Under the pieces are notes generated by a model that was not told where the DNA came from, did no database searches, and saw only the letters and a list, made by a program, of their open reading frames with translations. Of a stretch of DNA of 64,000 nt, positions 63,201 through 64,000 are shown in pieces (positions within the stretch are counted from its first letter, which is position 1; each line of letters begins with the position of its first letter). The position numbers were made by a program, and so were the translations under genes. Source of the DNA: Streptomyces sp. NBC_00654 (GTDB taxonomy: Bacteria; Actinomycetota; Actinomycetes; Streptomycetales; Streptomycetaceae); contig NZ_JAPEOB010000001.1 of assembly GCF_026341775.1 (NCBI RefSeq), positions 2,294,001 to 2,358,000 on the forward strand, given 5' to 3'.

Positions 63201-64000
63201 TCGTCCAGCTCGCCGGAGACCACCTCGACGATCGTCACGCCCTGCAGGCCCTCGACCGCCGCGAACAGCGAGTCGGGCGGCACCATCCCGCCGTCCAGGA
63301 CCACCACGACATGCGGCTGGTCCAGCACCGGCTGGCTCTCCCGGCCGAACCGCGGCCGCCCGTCGAGACGGCTCGCCAGCAACTGCTCCAGCTCGCCCAG
63401 ATCATCCCCGAACAGCCGCTTCGTACCCGCCCCGTCGACCTGACCGGGAACCTGCGTGTGCGGCAGCCACTTCGTCCAGTCCCAGCGCTGCACCGCGCCC
63501 GGCGCCGCCACCACGGCGACCATCAGATCCTCCGGGGAGTGCAGCGTCACCAGCTGCGCCACCAGCGAGCGTGCCGTCGACTGCGCCGCCTCCGGCTGCC
63601 CGGAGACCGTCACGTGGTAGAAGGCCCGCATCGAGACCGCCATCGGCAGCCCGTCCAACGACCCGTGCACCGCCAGGAACTGCTGCATCGCACCGGCGCA
63701 CATCGGCTCCAGCTCATCCACCGGCGCGGTGTCCGGAGCGATCAGCGGCGTCGACAGCTGCTGCGCCCCGAGCCCGACCCTGACCTGCGCGAAGTCCTTG
63801 TCCCCGACACGCCGTTCCCAGACCCGGCTGCCCTCGGCGACCACCGACCACAACTGCTCCGGCGCGGGGTGCAGATACAGCTGCACATCGCGCTGGGAGC
63901 GCGCCGTCCTGCGCACCGTCCGCCGCGTCTGGGCCAGGTATTTGAGGTAGTCCCGCCGGACATCTGCCATTTGCCCCTGCGTACCGCGGCGATACCGGAC
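60290..64000 (-). CDS. eccC: Type VII secretion ATPase EccC (N-terminus outside window)
   Basis: 1,236 residues are visible; the frame is open through position 64000 (VRYRRGTQGQ precedes the internal Met at 63970), so the start and the membrane helices lie beyond the edge. Three FtsK/SpoIIIE ATPase domains are seen with Walker A motifs GATGSGKS (about 62811-62834), GGPQSGKS and GESESGKT. The first has a full Walker B (LVIDEFSE), whereas the second reads FLVIDGWGG and the third IIVDDYD, in line with EccC where the first domain is the main motor. It binds the YxxxD signals of substrates and drives export. Confidence 0.95.
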   Translation of the reverse strand, partial: VRYRRGTQGQMADVRRDYLKYLAQTRRTVRRTARSQRDVQLYLHPAPEQLWSVVAEGSRVWERRVGDKDFAQVRVGLGAQQLSTPLIAPDTAPVDELEPMCAGAMQQFLAVHGSLDGLPMAVSMRAFYHVTVSGQPEAAQSTARSLVAQLVTLHSPEDLMVAVVAAPGAVQRWDWTKWLPHTQVPGQVDGAGTKRLFGDDLGELEQLLASRLDGRPRFGRESQPVLDQPHVVVVLDGGMVPPDSLFAAVEGLQGVTIVEVVSGELDEQRGGLSVVVRPGLLRLESGAGLAYEGAPDGMSLPAAEALARQLAPLRMGGGDDDEPLLANLDFTDLLNLGDAGSVDVARTWRPRSVSERLRVPIGIGEDGQPVMLDLKEAAQEGMGPHGLCVGATGSGKSELLRTLVLGLAVTHSSETLNFVLADFKGGATFAGMSQMPHVAAVITNLADDLTLVDRMGDAIRGELQRRQELLRSAGNYANIHDYEKARAAGAALEPLASLVLVIDEFSELLTAKPDFIDMFIQIGRIGRSLGVHLLLASQRLEEGKLRGLDTYLSYRIGLRTFSAAESRTALGVPDAYHLPSVPGSGYLKFGTDEMTRFKAAYVSGTYRTGGPDLSVGQLPIDRRPAVFTAAPVPVVYAAPDPAQLAATRSAEEDDALADTVLDVIVRRLEGQGVPAHQVWLPPLDRAPTLDQLLPGLAPTSDRGFSSTEYTRPGGLIVPLGLIDKPFEQRREVLYRDFSGAAGHMMVVGGPQSGKSTMMRALVSSFALTHTPHEVQFYGLDFGGGGLVSLAELPHVGGMASRLDPERVRRTVAEVAGVLNRREEFFRAHSIDSIATYRRKRARGELPGEPWGDVFLVIDGWGGFRAEYELLEQTVTDIASRGLGYGIHVVITAARYMEVRAALKDQILGRLELRLGDVMDSEFDRKVASNVPAGVPGRGQVPEKLHFMGALPRIDSVSSAADLSDGTAAFVSTVKANWAGPSAPAVRLLPRKLPADQLPKGFEFPERGIAIGIDETALEPVFVNFETDPFFLIFGESESGKTNLLRLIAKQIAERYSPDEAKLVVGDYRRALLGALPESHLLEYAPMASSMQMHMEALSGVFARRQPPTDVTPQQLRDRSWWSGPQIFIIVDDYDLVATNAGNPLGPLAEYLPFARDTGVRFIIARNSAGASRSMYESFMQRIKELGAQGVVLAGDPGEGELIGSVRGHAMPPGRGYFASRRRGTPLVQIGRLPEQH

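Overview
The window looks like a core-chromosome segment of a Streptomyces (or very close relative). GC content is extreme, third codon positions are almost always G or C, GTG and TTG starts are common, and the gene order dxr, rseP-type protease, ispG, GNAT, proS, rimP-nusA-ylxR-infB-rbfA-truB, ribF, then a type VII secretion (ESX) locus is typical of streptomycetes. No tRNA, rRNA, CRISPR array, prophage or transposon was seen. Genes are packed tightly, with many 1-4 base overlaps.

Layout. 1-2.4 kb: the 3' part of a secreted GH18 chitinase, convergent with a PAP2 phosphatase. 2.5-9.8 kb: gabT, a membrane-anchored P-loop ATPase, a PucR-type regulator and an aldehyde dehydrogenase, which read as a 4-aminobutyrate (or similar amine) catabolic module. 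10-15.6 kb: acyl-CoA dehydrogenase, an EPSP-synthase family protein with a non-standard glyphosate-site residue, an aminoglycoside/lincosamide-type nucleotidyltransferase and an orphan histidine kinase with an odd C-terminal exported domain. 15.8-19.8 kb: the MEP-pathway genes dxr and ispG flanking a site-2 protease. 19.9-25.4 kb: two GNAT proteins, proS, a kinase-fold protein that has lost its catalytic residues, a ferritin-like protein and a lipoprotein. 25.5-32.7 kb: the transcription/translation operon rimP-nusA-ylxR-infB-DUF503-rbfA-truB; infB carries an apparent one-base frameshift in a C run and is preceded by three overlapping mini-ORFs.

32.9-38.9 kb: a large NTPase with a degenerate trypsin-like domain, ribF and an XdhC protein. 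39-45.1 kb: a complete oligopeptide/nickel-type ABC importer (substrate-binding protein, two permeases, two ATPases) written on the minus strand as one overlapping operon. 45.3-64 kb: the ESX/type VII locus. It holds a Pro/Gln-rich MinD-like growth-regulating ATPase, an unknown ESX-linked protein, EccE, EccB, mycosin, two WXG100 proteins, a DUF397 (BldB-like) protein, a four-gene minus-strand block that looks like accessory secreted or envelope proteins (including a 763-residue protein with an N-terminal WXG domain) and most of EccC, which runs off the right edge. EccD is not in the window.

Intergenic spaces repeatedly contain short tandem repeats (7, 14, 20 and 23 bp units), and two proteins carry 15-bp/pentapeptide repeats. 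Several genes lack a Shine-Dalgarno sequence and have a TANNNT-like hexamer 5-8 bases before the start, consistent with leaderless mRNAs.
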